DNA from: Candidatus Saccharimonadota bacterium
Lineage (GTDB): Bacteria > Patescibacteriota > Saccharimonadia > Saccharimonadales > Saccharimonadaceae
Length of the DNA stretch: 41,271 nt
Direction of reading: 5' to 3'
Assembly (NCBI GenBank): GCA_017514975.1
Contig: JAFWIF010000036.1
Location: 1-41,271, forward strand
A model generated the notes under the pieces. It made no database searches and was not told where the DNA came from. It was given only the letters and a program-made list of their open reading frames with translations. Positions 1-8,908 of this stretch are shown here, piece after piece. A program made the position numbers and the translations under genes. Position 1 is the stretch's first letter, and every line of letters starts with the position of its first letter.

Positions 1-320
1 ATCTCCCAGATAAAGAATCCATTTTTAAAACTCAGCAACGCGTCAGCCACTATCTTGACTACTACAATACGAAACGCTTACATTTAGGTATACAGCTTAG
101 AACTCCGCTAATGTGTTGCAAAGGTATTGAGAGGTCTACGGCACAAGCTATTACAATAATCTTACGCTTTACGCGTTTTCCGACGATTAATCGCCCAGGA
201 TATCCTTCTCACTTGCCAGCGCTTTTTCCTTTGACGCTTCTTTATTCACAATCTTATCTTTTTCCATTTTATCGATTCTTTAATTTTAGTTTTCTTTTCA
301 GAGAGGCTAGGAAAGGGAAA
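1..320. other. Gene-poor stretch with possible decayed ORF
   Basis: No convincing gene lies here. On the minus strand a 26-codon frame (187-267) begins MEKDKIVNKEASKEK and stops at TAA. A neighbouring frame then continues with a basic stretch and a hydrophobic run (KRVKRKIIVIACAV), which resembles the start of a membrane or surface protein broken by a frameshift. There is no Shine-Dalgarno before the ATG. No terminator hairpin for the large minus-strand gene ending at 321 was found. Confidence 0.3.
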
Positions 321-3300
321 CTACTGCGCGACACAGCGGACGGAGAGGCCGTTGGCCCTGACGCTGTAGTTCTGGGGGCTGATGTAGCTACTGCCGATGT
401 CCAGGTAGCGGGCGCTGTCAGTACTGCTTGCGGTAGAGGACCAGAAGTTGCCGTAGCTACCTTGATTGCGCAGTGAGCCAAAGTTGTAGCTGTAGTAGCC
501 TGAGAAGGGGAAACTAAACGGAACGTTCTGCATGGTAGTAGAGCTTGCGCTATTTGAGCTTAGGCCGTAGGTCGTAAAGAGTAGGTTGTTATAGCTCTTC
601 GTACCAGTATTTTGTGGGAGTTGCCAGCCTTTCGGGCAGATAGACTGGTTAGCTTCTTCGCCGCTTCCCATCGTAGCAAGACCAGTGCCAGCCGTAGCAG
701 TGTACCAGTTATAGAGATTACCGTAAGTGGTAGCCTTAGCGTCATGAGTCGAATGTCCAGTAAAGTCATAGAAATGTTTAGCATTAGTCGGATTAGAATA
801 ATTATAGTTATCTGGACCTTCATTCCATTTAAAGTTCGCACCGTAATCGTTGCCGCTTTGCGCTGCCGGCATCGTAAAGTTTTGACTGACGTTCGAATCT
901 TGTGGGGTGAGAACGAGCGGATTCGCTTCAGTTGAGTTATCGCCTAGATCTAGATTCTGCGTCATCCAGCAGTTCCCGTCGGCAAGTTTGGAGACAGTGT
1001 AGCTTTTGTTGTCTCTCGTATCTAGAAGTGTATTTGTCGGTACTTTGCCTGTATCTAATGTAAACTCGGTCGCCAATTCTCTAGCGCTCGTAGTCGGCGT
1101 CGGCGTCTTGCTACATACCTGACTCGTCATCTCCTGCATCGTCGTAATTCCCCAGATACCGCTGTTGTCCTCTTGTATCTCCCCTTCCATACTCTTCACC
1201 ACATCAACCTTTGTCCAAGTAGCGCGGATGGTAACGTCCTCGTCGGGCATCTTAAAGTAGTCGTCATTCAGCATCGTTACGCCGTCCGTTGTAATCTCCC
1301 AGCCCTTAAAGTTGTAGCCAGAGCAGGTCGGCACCGTCTCGCTTATTGCGACCTTTTCCAGTGCTTTATGAGTTTCTTGCGCTGGTACGCCTTGCGGGCT
1401 GCAGTCATTCGGCTTATTCCCGTCGTAGATTACCTTCACGTCTTCTTTTAGGATTGGTGTTTTGGTCGAATTAATATTCTCGCTTGGGGTGTCTTCGAGG
1501 CTGCTCGTTATATCTTCGCCCTTGTTGGTCGAGACGAGGCTGTTGTAATTATTGGTGTTTTTGCGCTTTAGGTCTATCGTTAGTGTAGCTTTGCTACCCG
1601 AGCGGTAGACTCCGCTTAGGTCCCAGGTGACCTTTGGTGGATTGATGCTCGTATCCACCGTCACGCTTCCTTTCGAGGCTTTCGGCTTGCTGCTCATGTC
1701 TATCTCGAAATAATCGTCGTCGATATAATCAGTAAGAACAAAATCATCGTAGATATAAGGCACGGTCGACGCTTCGAAAAGTACGTTATTTAGGCTCTCC
1801 ATATCCGCAATAAACTGGTTGTCTGAAATCTCAACAATCGGCCGCAATACATCTGTTCCCATCTCATATTGAATACCATTCACCGTCAGCCACGGATAGG
1901 TCGTCTTAAGATATTCATACTGAGCAATTTGGTTCGGGGTCTCTACGTTCGGATAGCCGTCAGTCAAGAAAAGCAATACCACGTCTCTATCTGCTTCTTT
2001 TGTATAGCTAGAGAGAATTTGGTCGGCGTTGACGAGCGCTCTGTAGTAATTCGTAGCGCCTGTCGTTGTAAGACCGTCGATGGCATCGAGTACTGTATTC
2101 TTGCTCGTTGTAATACCGGTATTGATTACGGAGCCAGACTCAAAGCTAATTACAGCGGCACGGTTACCGGCCTTTGAGAAGAGGCTGTTCGTAAGCTCCG
2201 CTGCATCTTGCTTGACCCTAGCGAGCTTGTCGCCAGACATCGAGCCAGAGCGGTCGAGGACGAAGATTACGTCCATCTTATTTCCCGAAGTCTTCGCGAT
2301 TGAGTCTATCTCAAACTTTACTCTTGCCTTGCCTAGTCCTATCCATTCCGCGCTCTTATTTATCTTAAAGGCGCCATCTTCGTTGTTGTTGTAGTTCGTA
2401 TGTTCGCTAAGGATTTCGACTGATCTGAGCGGCTGAGTCGTGCCAGCTTTTACGGCGGCGAAGCCTGGTTGCATAACAACGATAGCGGCAGTAACAAAGC
2501 CGAAGACAAAGGAGGCGGTGGCGAGGACTTTAGCTAATTTGCGCTTGTTAGAGCTTTTGTAGGTAGCGAGGGCTTTGGCTAGTTTGCGCTTGTTGGAGCT
2601 TACGAGCTTATTGGAGGGTTTGTATGCATTCGCAAACTTTATAAAGTTTGCTTTTCCTGCGCCTTGTTCTAGGCTCGCCACCTCTTGAGCTTGCCCTGCT
2701 TTCTTTATAAAGTTTTGTGCTAGACCCCCTCTTGCTTGACGCTTTAGTGCCATAAGCTTTACGTTTCGCTTCGAAGCGACAAGAAGCGCAGCTAGCCCTA
2801 AGCCAGCGCCAAACATTACAAAGATGTATGGTGTCGCTTTTGAGATAATGCCAGTTGCTGGGCTAATATTCTTTGTATTAATAAAGGCAGCTTTAGACTT
2901 AGTATTGTAATCGCTGGCGGTGGCGAGGACGACAGTACTCGTAAAGCTATTAGTATTATTACTATTTACAGTCGTAATGTAGTTATTTAGGGCTTCTTCG
3001 GAGACAGTCCAGTTTGCACCGACGAGGATTTGGCTAGTATTGTTGTTTTTACCTATCGTGACAGTTTGGTTATGCTTTAGATAGATAATACAGTTAGTGT
3101 TAAAGGTACAGGTTGTAGGGTTGGTAACGTTTGTGCCTTTGTACTTTACATTACTAGTTGACGTACCAGAGACGGTGTATTTTTCACCTGCAACACCTTG
3201 TCCGCTAACCTTGAGGGTAAACTTGAAATATTCATTCGGATCGGCGACATCTCCCTTAACTTGCTTTGAAATTGTCACGTAGCTGTATTGCTTGAGCACT

Positions 3301-5031
3301 GTTTGGAATGTTGTTGTAGCTATATAGTCTTTTGTTTCATCAAGCAGGTAGTTATTGTCTGCAAGAGCGCCTACCAGCTTTACGGTATTGGTATAATTTT
3401 TCGCGCTGTTTTCCGTAATAGTGTAGCTAGCTTTGACCTTGACACTTGCGCCAGCGGCCAGTTCGGGAATTAAGACGAATTGGTCGGCTTTTACGGTATA
3501 GGCGGAATTTGCGCTGGGATTGGCAACAAACTTTGCGCCGTCTAGCTTTTCTTCGAGGAGAATGTCGTGGATTTTGAAGCTAGCGGTATTCTTTACGGTT
3601 ATTTCAAAGTTTACCGTGTCACCCTCACGATAGCCCGTCGTATTCCCTACTACCGTCTTCGTAATCGTCGGCGCAAACTCTCCCGCCTTCACCATCCATT
3701 CCCCCTGGATTACTACGTCATGTTCCGGCATCTCAAACTCTGCCGCCTTGTACCAACCGAGAAACTCATAACCTGTAGCCGTCGGATTTCCAGCCGTCGT
3801 TACTGTTTCGCCGGGCGCATAGCTAGCACATGCCGGCAACAAGCTATTTGCATTAGGCGGTATAATTGCCCCCTCAAACTCGTAGCAGACTCTGTATTTA
3901 ATCTTTTCGAATTTACCTTTAATGACGACGTTCTTATTCGGCATAATGAAGCCCGTCTCGGTCAGTGTTGCATCTGTACTTTCCCAACCAAGAAAACGAT
4001 ATCCGTCTATAATCGTACCAGGCTCCAGCGTATCTAGCGCTACGCTCGCGCCTTCTTCATAAGATTTAGTCTTTGGCGCAACGTAGTCTTCTGGCTTTTC
4101 TCCAACAATCGTATAAGTTACGCTATACTTCTGACTCTCCGGAATCTTCGTAAAGCTCCCCACAAACTCTACATTTTTCGTCGGCATCGTAAAGTTTTTA
4201 TTCGCATCATTCACACTCACGTCGCTCGTCGTCCAGCCGTTAAAGCTGTATCCAGGCACATTCGGAACACCTGCCACGCCAACGGTTATACCGCTAGCAT
4301 ATTGCGTTGTCGTGGGGACAGTTGGCGCCCCAGCTGGCACTGTACCAGTATAGCGATAAGAAACATTGTATAGCGTTGCCGATTCGCTCCCAATATAGGC
4401 ATGAACTGTATTAGAATTCTTTGAAAGAACACCCTCAGTAACCGATGCAAAATTGTAGAAATCTCGCCTCGTCTCGCCTGCAGCTAAGCTTGGCGTCCTT
4501 GTCTTAATTCCGACTACCAGCTCACAACCAGCCTGCAACTTCTCGACCGTAAAGTTTACCGTTCGCGTACTCGCATTGTAACTCAAGCCATCGACGCCAT
4601 CTATTACGCGCCCCGAACAAGCTTTAGTTTTATCTCCGCGCTGAACTGCACCAATACTACCATCATCCGTACCGATAAATTCAACGAAAGTAAGACCATC
4701 AGGAATTTTATCCGCCACGGTAATATAGTCGCTGGCAATCTGGGCGATATTACTATCGCTCGATTGCACGCCGTTTTTATCGACACCGTCGTATTTAATT
4801 TTGAGATAGTAGTTAAGCTCAGAGTTTTCGGCAACTTTGACGTCGTTATCTAAGACTTCAACCGCCGCCGAGGCGCCTTGTCCAGCTGGACTCCTTAGCC
4901 GCTGGCTCGCTATCACGCCCACCCCTATTAGCACTACTAATGCCAATCCTATTCCGAATAGCTTTCCTAGACTCTTCTTTCTTCTAGATACCCCCCCCCC
5001 GTAAGCTAAGAAGCCTTGCCAAAAACTGCAT
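321..5031 (-). CDS. Giant modular surface protein (SHIRT/InlB-like repeats, VWA, FISUMP), apparently phase-off
   Basis: Probable cell-surface adhesin. The frame is open from a TTG at 4946 (1541 aa). The only start with a Shine-Dalgarno (AAGGGAG) and a nearby -10 (TATAAG, 5062-5067) is ATG 5031, which is one base out of frame because of a ten-G run at 4991-5000. With nine G the product would be 1569 aa with a basic, hydrophobic signal segment. Numbering from TTG: three Cys-poor GYxFxGW-type repeats (SHIRT/InlB-B-like) at about 192-415, a DUF11-like domain at about 420-545, a pilin-like domain at 554-690, SPATG at 695, membrane helix at 706-726, basic linker with a tandem repeat, second helix at 810-832, a VWA domain with MIDAS DRSGSMS at 898-904, a fourth GYxFxGW repeat at 1169-1247, and a Fibrobacter-type FISUMP domain from about 1300 to the end. 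It could still be translated weakly from TTG. Base composition is mosaic. Confidence 0.8.
4991..5000. repeat. Homopolymer (C)10/(G)10 tract inside the 5' coding region
   Basis: Ten consecutive C on the + strand, read as G on the coding strand, 11 codons into the frame from ATG 5031. With ten G that frame ends after 15 codons (MQFLARLLSLRGGGI then TAG). With nine (or twelve) G it joins the long surface-protein frame. Such tracts are the classic substrate of slipped-strand mispairing. Confidence 0.85.
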
Positions 5032-5042
5032 CTTTTGTTTTT

Positions 5043-5067
5043 CTCCCTTGTTTATTTGTGTCTTATA
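5043..5067 (-). promoter_or_regulatory. -10 box and Shine-Dalgarno of the giant surface protein
   Basis: On the minus strand TATAAG (5062-5067) is followed about 13 nt later by AAGGGAG (5043-5049), then 11 nt to ATG 5031. This order (-10, start site, SD, ATG) supports ATG 5031 as the true start, upstream of the poly-G run. No strong -35 is seen. Confidence 0.45.
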
Positions 5068-5264
5068 CTTTGAAAGCTTTAACTCTAGCTACTATCTCGC
5101 GCCCAAAGCCAAAACTTCCTCAAAACCCAAACTAATTTATATTTACTAAAAACTCGCAGTATTTTCGCACCTATCCACCTAACCTTTTATCGGAGAATGC
5201 TAAATGAATATGTTTGTTTTAACTCTTACACTCTACCACATTATATACATACTTTAAGCATTAA
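5068..5264. other. Intergenic, nothing recognised
   Basis: AT-rich spacer between the divergent surface-protein gene and the broken membrane-protein gene. A 29-codon frame from ATG 5197 (after GGAG) runs to 5286 but has no recognisable features. No hairpin terminator or repeat was seen. Confidence 0.3.
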
Positions 5265-6182
5265 CACAATAGCAAATTCGCGATAACCTCCTTTTGTTTC
5301 CGAAACGCCTCTCTTACCGCCTCTGCCAAAATTTTCCCATTTACACTCGTCGTCGTTCTCGCAGTCGCCGTCCTAGGCCTCATAGGGTACATCTGTTACG
5401 ACAAATTCTTCGCCACTACCAACACCAACGTCGCCCAAATCGAAAACTGTCAAAATACCGCCGAAACCGTCTCCGTCGATGAACTCGAAGCTAACATTAC
5501 CGAAATCAACGATGCTGAATCCGAAAGAACGATTAGCAGTCTCGCCTCAAAGATTCTATCCTTTGGCTTCGATGATACCTCCAGTCAATCCCTCATTACT
5601 GGCGGCGACGACCCCGACACTGTCGGCGAAAAATTCGCCTCATCAACTTTCGAGAACCTTAGCGACGGCGCCAAGCTCTAGTCCATCCTCTCGAACCATA
5701 AAGAATCGGAAACCACATGGAACGCTCAAAAACAACAATTCGTCATGAAAAATACCGATGCAATCAAATCCGAATATAAAAACCTCTACGGCACTGAAAT
5801 ATCTTATCCTGATTCCGATTTCGGTAGTTGCCCTGTATATACCTACGATAAAGCCAATGATTCATTCTATGTCAGTTCGGGTTGTGGCGGAAGCGGTTAC
5901 CCTACTGGCTACATCTATAAATACAAATTCGCAAAATCCGACGACACTGCCTACGTCTACTTTGCCGTCGGCGGTCAAGCTTACTCCGACGACGAAGTCA
6001 GCGGCGACATCTATTATGACTTCATCGACGAACCATCCGTCAAAACCGCCCCATCAAACAAAACCAAGCTCCAAGGCATCGATTCAAGCAATTATCAAGA
6101 TTTCGCTCACTATCGCCTCGTCTTTTCGATTGCCCCAGACGGCTCCTATGTTTATCAGACCATCGAATCTGTCTCCGACTAG
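5265..6182 (+). pseudogene. Broken gene for a small anchored extracellular protein
   Basis: One reading frame stays open from 5265 to 6182 except for a single in-frame TAG at 5679-5681. It encodes a basic start, a membrane helix (FTLVVVLAVAVLGLIGYIC, about 5340-5396) and an acidic extracellular part. The C-terminal half contains CPVYTYDKANDSFYVSSGCGG and many Tyr residues. No ATG, GTG or TTG precedes the helix in this frame, so the start also seems lost. The TAG falls in DGAKL-stop-SILSNHKES and would be explained by a TGG-to-TAG change. A 145-aa remainder could restart at ATG 5745. The family is not recognised; its plan (helix plus short Tyr/Gly-rich ectodomain) suggests a surface lipoprotein-like role, which is inference. 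Confidence 0.6.
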
Positions 6183-6205
6183 CATAATCCCTCACTCTCA
6201 TCTGC

Positions 6206-6211
6206 TATAAT
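6206..6211 (+). promoter_or_regulatory. Extended -10 box, leaderless start of queA
   Basis: TGC-TATAAT is followed by exactly 6 nt and then ATG 6218. Transcription should begin at or next to the start codon. No Shine-Dalgarno is present. Confidence 0.6.
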
Positions 6212-6217
6212 CATGAT

Positions 6218-7252
6218 ATGCTCGTATCAGATTTCGACTACCATCTCCCTGACGAAAATATCGCAAAATATCCGCCCAAAGTCCGCGGCACTTCTCGCTT
6301 GCTCGTCTTAAATCGTCAAACCGGCGCCATTACCGATTCAAAATACCAGAACCTCGCTGATTTCCTCGACCCAGGCGATCTCCTTATCCTAAATGACACT
6401 CGCGTCATGCCCGCCCGCCTCGACACCACCCTCCCCGACGGCCGCCACCGCGAACTCATTGTCCTCGAAAAACACAACTCCGACCTCAACACCGTCCTCT
6501 ACCGCGGCAAACTCCACGTCGGCGACCACCTCACCGTCCTTTCCCAAGCCACCCCCGAAGAAGATCCCCAAAAAACCTCCCCCACCCTCATCATCTCCGA
6601 ACTCCTCGGCAACGGCACCGCCAAAGTTTCCTCCGACCGCCCCCTCGCCGAAATCGTCGAAGCTTACGGCTCTGTCCCCCTCCCCCCCTATCTCCATCGC
6701 CACGCCACCACCGAAGATAAACAACGCTACCAAACCGTCTGGGCCAAACAAACCGGCTCCGCCGCCGCCCCCACCGCCAGCCTCAATATGACCGAAAAAA
6801 CCCTCGAGAAACTACGCCAAAAAGGCATCGAAACCGCCACCCTCACCCTCCACGTCGGCCTCGGCACCTTCCTTCCCATCCGCACCGAAAACCTCGAAGA
6901 CCACAAAATGCACTCCGAATATTTCCAAATCCCTCCCGAAACCATCGAAAAAATCCAAGCCACCCGAAAAAACCATCACCGCATCGTCGCCCTCGGCACT
7001 ACTGTCGCTCGCACCCTCGAATACTACGCCAAAACCGGACAAACCTCCGGCGAAGACGATATCTTCATCTACCCAGGCTTCAATTTTCAGCTCGTCGACG
7101 CCCTTCTCACCAACTTTCACGCCCCAAAGTCCACCGTCCTCATGCTCGCCTCAGCTTTCGCTACTTGGGAAAATCTTAAACCAGCCTATGACCACGCCAT
7201 CAAAAACCACTACCAACTCTTAAGCTACGGCGATTCTATGCTTATTATCTAA
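6218..7252 (+). CDS. queA: S-adenosylmethionine:tRNA ribosyltransferase-isomerase
   Basis: QueA transfers and isomerises the ribosyl group of SAM onto preQ1 in tRNA, giving epoxyqueuosine at position 34 of GUN-anticodon tRNAs. The 344-aa length is typical. Family signatures are the start VSDFDYHLP (residues 3-11), the stretch GSAAAPTASLNMT in mid-protein (usual form GSVAAPTAGLHFT), LHVGLGTFLPI, and the C-terminal FIYPGFNFQLVDALLTNFH. ATG 6218 is fixed by the leaderless promoter just upstream. The next pathway gene, tgt, lies 1.66 kb downstream on the same strand; a minus-strand two-gene cassette separates them. Codons are strongly C-ending, in line with the strand bias of the region. Both tRNA-modifying steps being retained in a small genome suggests that preQ1 is imported or scavenged. 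Confidence 0.96.
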   Translation: MLVSDFDYHLPDENIAKYPPKVRGTSRLLVLNRQTGAITDSKYQNLADFLDPGDLLILNDTRVMPARLDTTLPDGRHRELIVLEKHNSDLNTVLYRGKLHVGDHLTVLSQATPEEDPQKTSPTLIISELLGNGTAKVSSDRPLAEIVEAYGSVPLPPYLHRHATTEDKQRYQTVWAKQTGSAAAPTASLNMTEKTLEKLRQKGIETATLTLHVGLGTFLPIRTENLEDHKMHSEYFQIPPETIEKIQATRKNHHRIVALGTTVARTLEYYAKTGQTSGEDDIFIYPGFNFQLVDALLTNFHAPKSTVLMLASAFATWENLKPAYDHAIKNHYQLLSYGDSMLII

Positions 7253-7253
7253 C

Positions 7254-7350
7254 CCCAACCCCAATCCCTGAGCCTCCAACCCCGATCTCTGAACCTCACC
7301 CCAATCTCTGAGCCTCACCCCTAAGCTTGGAACCTCAATAGCCTCAAACC
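7254..7350. repeat. Degenerate tandem repeat, about 19-20 bp period
   Basis: About four imperfect units of the form ACCCCAATCTCTGAGCCTC follow the queA stop. The array ends in CAATAGCCTCAA, a 12-mer also found in the tandem array at 19148-19242, so the two arrays may be related. The array is non-coding. Confidence 0.6.
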
Positions 7351-7362
7351 AAAAAACTCCAT

Positions 7363-7389
7363 AAAAAATCCCCCGTCAACGCGGAGGAT
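7363..7389 (-). terminator. Rho-independent terminator of the 7419-8695 cassette
   Basis: On the minus strand an imperfect GC-rich hairpin (ATCCTCCGCG / CGGGGGAT arms) is followed by six T. It lies 30 nt past the stop codon at 7419. Confidence 0.6.
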
Positions 7390-7418
7390 CTCCCCTCAAA
7401 ACTTAAAAAACTTAAAAT

Positions 7419-8108
7419 CTAGTCGACGACATCTTCGCCATCTCTCGGCAAATGTTCCGCATCTGCCCAAGACGAATCGTCATCTATCGTCACTTCTGAC
7501 ATCGGCAACGACGTCGAAACGATCATTTTCGGCGGCAGCAAGCTCTCCAGCCTATCTTCCAGCTCAAGGATTTTATTTCCATGAACCTTCGTATAGAGTA
7601 CTCCGTTAAAGAAATGTCCATCTGACATTCGCCAACCTACCACCGCAAACGTTGCGTTCGACACCACGATCGTATAAATTCCCATGTCTCCATCTTCCTT
7701 TTCGACATGGTAACTTCCGTCAGTCACCACTTCGGGTTCCGCACAAAACTGCATCGTCGCCTCAGGCGCTTTCTTCCTAATCATGAAATTTGGATTACAG
7801 TAATTTATATCCGCAATCCCATGATTGACCATAAAACGATCAAGCTCATAGTTAGAAAAACTAATGCCGCCCCCCTGAAACAGGAATATCTTGCCATTCG
7901 ACAACGGCAACCGGCGCGTTTTAGTTCTCTTCTCGTGATAATACGATACGAGAATTACTTCTCGTTCCGGCTCGATGCTAACGCTCCATCTTTCGCTTAG
8001 ATTGCAGTATTCTCTACCGTCTCGCCTAAGGTATTTTTCATCTGCTCCAGGCAAAACCCCCACAATCTTTTCTCCTTCAATCCTCAAGGATTTTACTTCC
8101 AATTCCAT
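7419..8108 (-). CDS. Unknown 229-aa protein, second gene of a two-gene cassette
   Basis: Not recognised. It is a soluble protein with no signal peptide or helix long enough to span a membrane, mostly alternating hydrophobic residues that suggest beta structure, and an acidic tail (EVTIDDDSSWADAEHLPRDG). ATG 8108 is set by a strong Shine-Dalgarno (AAGGAGG, 9 nt upstream). It lies 14 nt after the end of the 190-aa gene upstream, so they form one operon with a promoter at 8852-8880 and a terminator at 7363-7389. The two proteins share a similar order of short segments (for example a YHVEKEDGD...TFAVVGW stretch against YNVCKIDTDG...NRRIACL), so they may be distant paralogues; this is a reading by eye. 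The cassette splits queA from tgt. Confidence 0.7.
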   Translation of the reverse strand: MELEVKSLRIEGEKIVGVLPGADEKYLRRDGREYCNLSERWSVSIEPEREVILVSYYHEKRTKTRRLPLSNGKIFLFQGGGISFSNYELDRFMVNHGIADINYCNPNFMIRKKAPEATMQFCAEPEVVTDGSYHVEKEDGDMGIYTIVVSNATFAVVGWRMSDGHFFNGVLYTKVHGNKILELEDRLESLLPPKMIVSTSLPMSEVTIDDDSSWADAEHLPRDGEDVVD

Positions 8109-8122
8109 CGTCTTCCACCTCC

Positions 8123-8695
8123 TTAATAAGCCCAGTAGCCAAGCAACTTTTGACTCTTCTTCGCCTTTCGCGTTCCTTTATCGCGAATCAACCGCTCCCA
8201 CGATTTTTGATCGTCTAAAAGACAAGCGATTCTACGATTTCCGGAATTTAAAACTGCATATCGTGCCCTCACGACATACCGCTTACCATCTCGATTTTCG
8301 ATAACACCGTCCGTATCAATCTTACAAACATTGTATCCACGATTTGGACGTATTGGAAAGACCATATCTATATCTCTCAAAAACTTCGGCGCCTCAATCA
8401 TCCTTTTATTTATCACGCAAAGCTCGTGATTACCAAGTAATATTACGCCATCAGTAATTGAAGCCCCCCTAAGAATACTCTTATCTTTCGCAAGAACAAA
8501 AGTTTTCCCTTCCCATTTAATTATCTCTATTCGAGATCTTCTCATCTGTTTACGCAGCTCTTCATCATCCATCGCCTCCTTCTTCGTGAATGCCTCCAAA
8601 TCGCTCACTTCCAACGCATTCTCAACTCTTACGATTCTCCCCTCGCTGACTCGTATAAAGTTTTTGCCTGCTAAAAAATCCTGCTCCTGAATCAT
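8123..8695 (-). CDS. Unknown 190-aa basic protein, first gene of a two-gene cassette
   Basis: Not recognised. The start is ATG 8695, which has AGGAG 8 nt upstream; the TTG two codons earlier is too close to that site. The protein is soluble and Arg/Lys-rich, with an MRRSRIEIIKWEGK segment near residue 50 and a basic tail (RDKGTRKAKKSQKLLGYWAY). No catalytic motif was seen. It is first in an operon with the 229-aa gene, driven by a consensus-like promoter with a leader of about 150 nt. No mobile-element genes accompany the cassette. Function is open; the pair could be structural or regulatory proteins specific to this lineage. Confidence 0.7.
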   Translation of the reverse strand: MIQEQDFLAGKNFIRVSEGRIVRVENALEVSDLEAFTKKEAMDDEELRKQMRRSRIEIIKWEGKTFVLAKDKSILRGASITDGVILLGNHELCVINKRMIEAPKFLRDIDMVFPIRPNRGYNVCKIDTDGVIENRDGKRYVVRARYAVLNSGNRRIACLLDDQKSWERLIRDKGTRKAKKSQKLLGYWAY

Positions 8696-8851
8696 TCCCA
8701 AAACTCCTTTTAATTATTTCTGTCCACATACAATTCCCTGCAAGCATTCGCCAACCATTCCAATCTACAATCCAAACAGATTACGCGTTCACATTTCCTA
8801 GATTTTTAAGCCATCAAAATGCTTACCAGAACTCCATCTGGCACTTCCTCT

Positions 8852-8880
8852 ATACTATCACAGCTTATGCAATTTGTCAA
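8852..8880 (-). promoter_or_regulatory. -35/-10 promoter of the unknown two-gene cassette
   Basis: On the minus strand TTGACA (8875-8880), a 17-nt spacer ending in TGA, and TAGTAT (8852-8857). It gives a leader of about 150 nt before ATG 8695. It lies back to back with the tgt promoter. Confidence 0.65.
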
Positions 8881-8896
8881 ACTCTAATTCTTGTAT

Positions 8897-8902
8897 TAAA
8901 CT
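8897..8902 (+). promoter_or_regulatory. -10 box, leaderless start of tgt
   Basis: TAAACT is followed by 6 nt and then ATG 8909, with no Shine-Dalgarno. It matches the spacing seen at queA, tpiA and tyrS but has a weaker box and no TG extension. Confidence 0.45.
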
Positions 8903-8908
8903 ATCCCT

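Noticed and set aside
5294-5748. Two short + strand frames (5294-5482 and 5479-5748)
   Set aside because: They are Arg- and Ser-rich shadows of the frame that encodes the membrane helix and ectodomain of the broken gene.
6389-7120. Long minus-strand frames opposite queA (and similar ones opposite tgt and tpiA)
   Set aside because: Gly/Val/Glu-rich translations are mirror images of C-ending codons in the real genes; there are no start signals.
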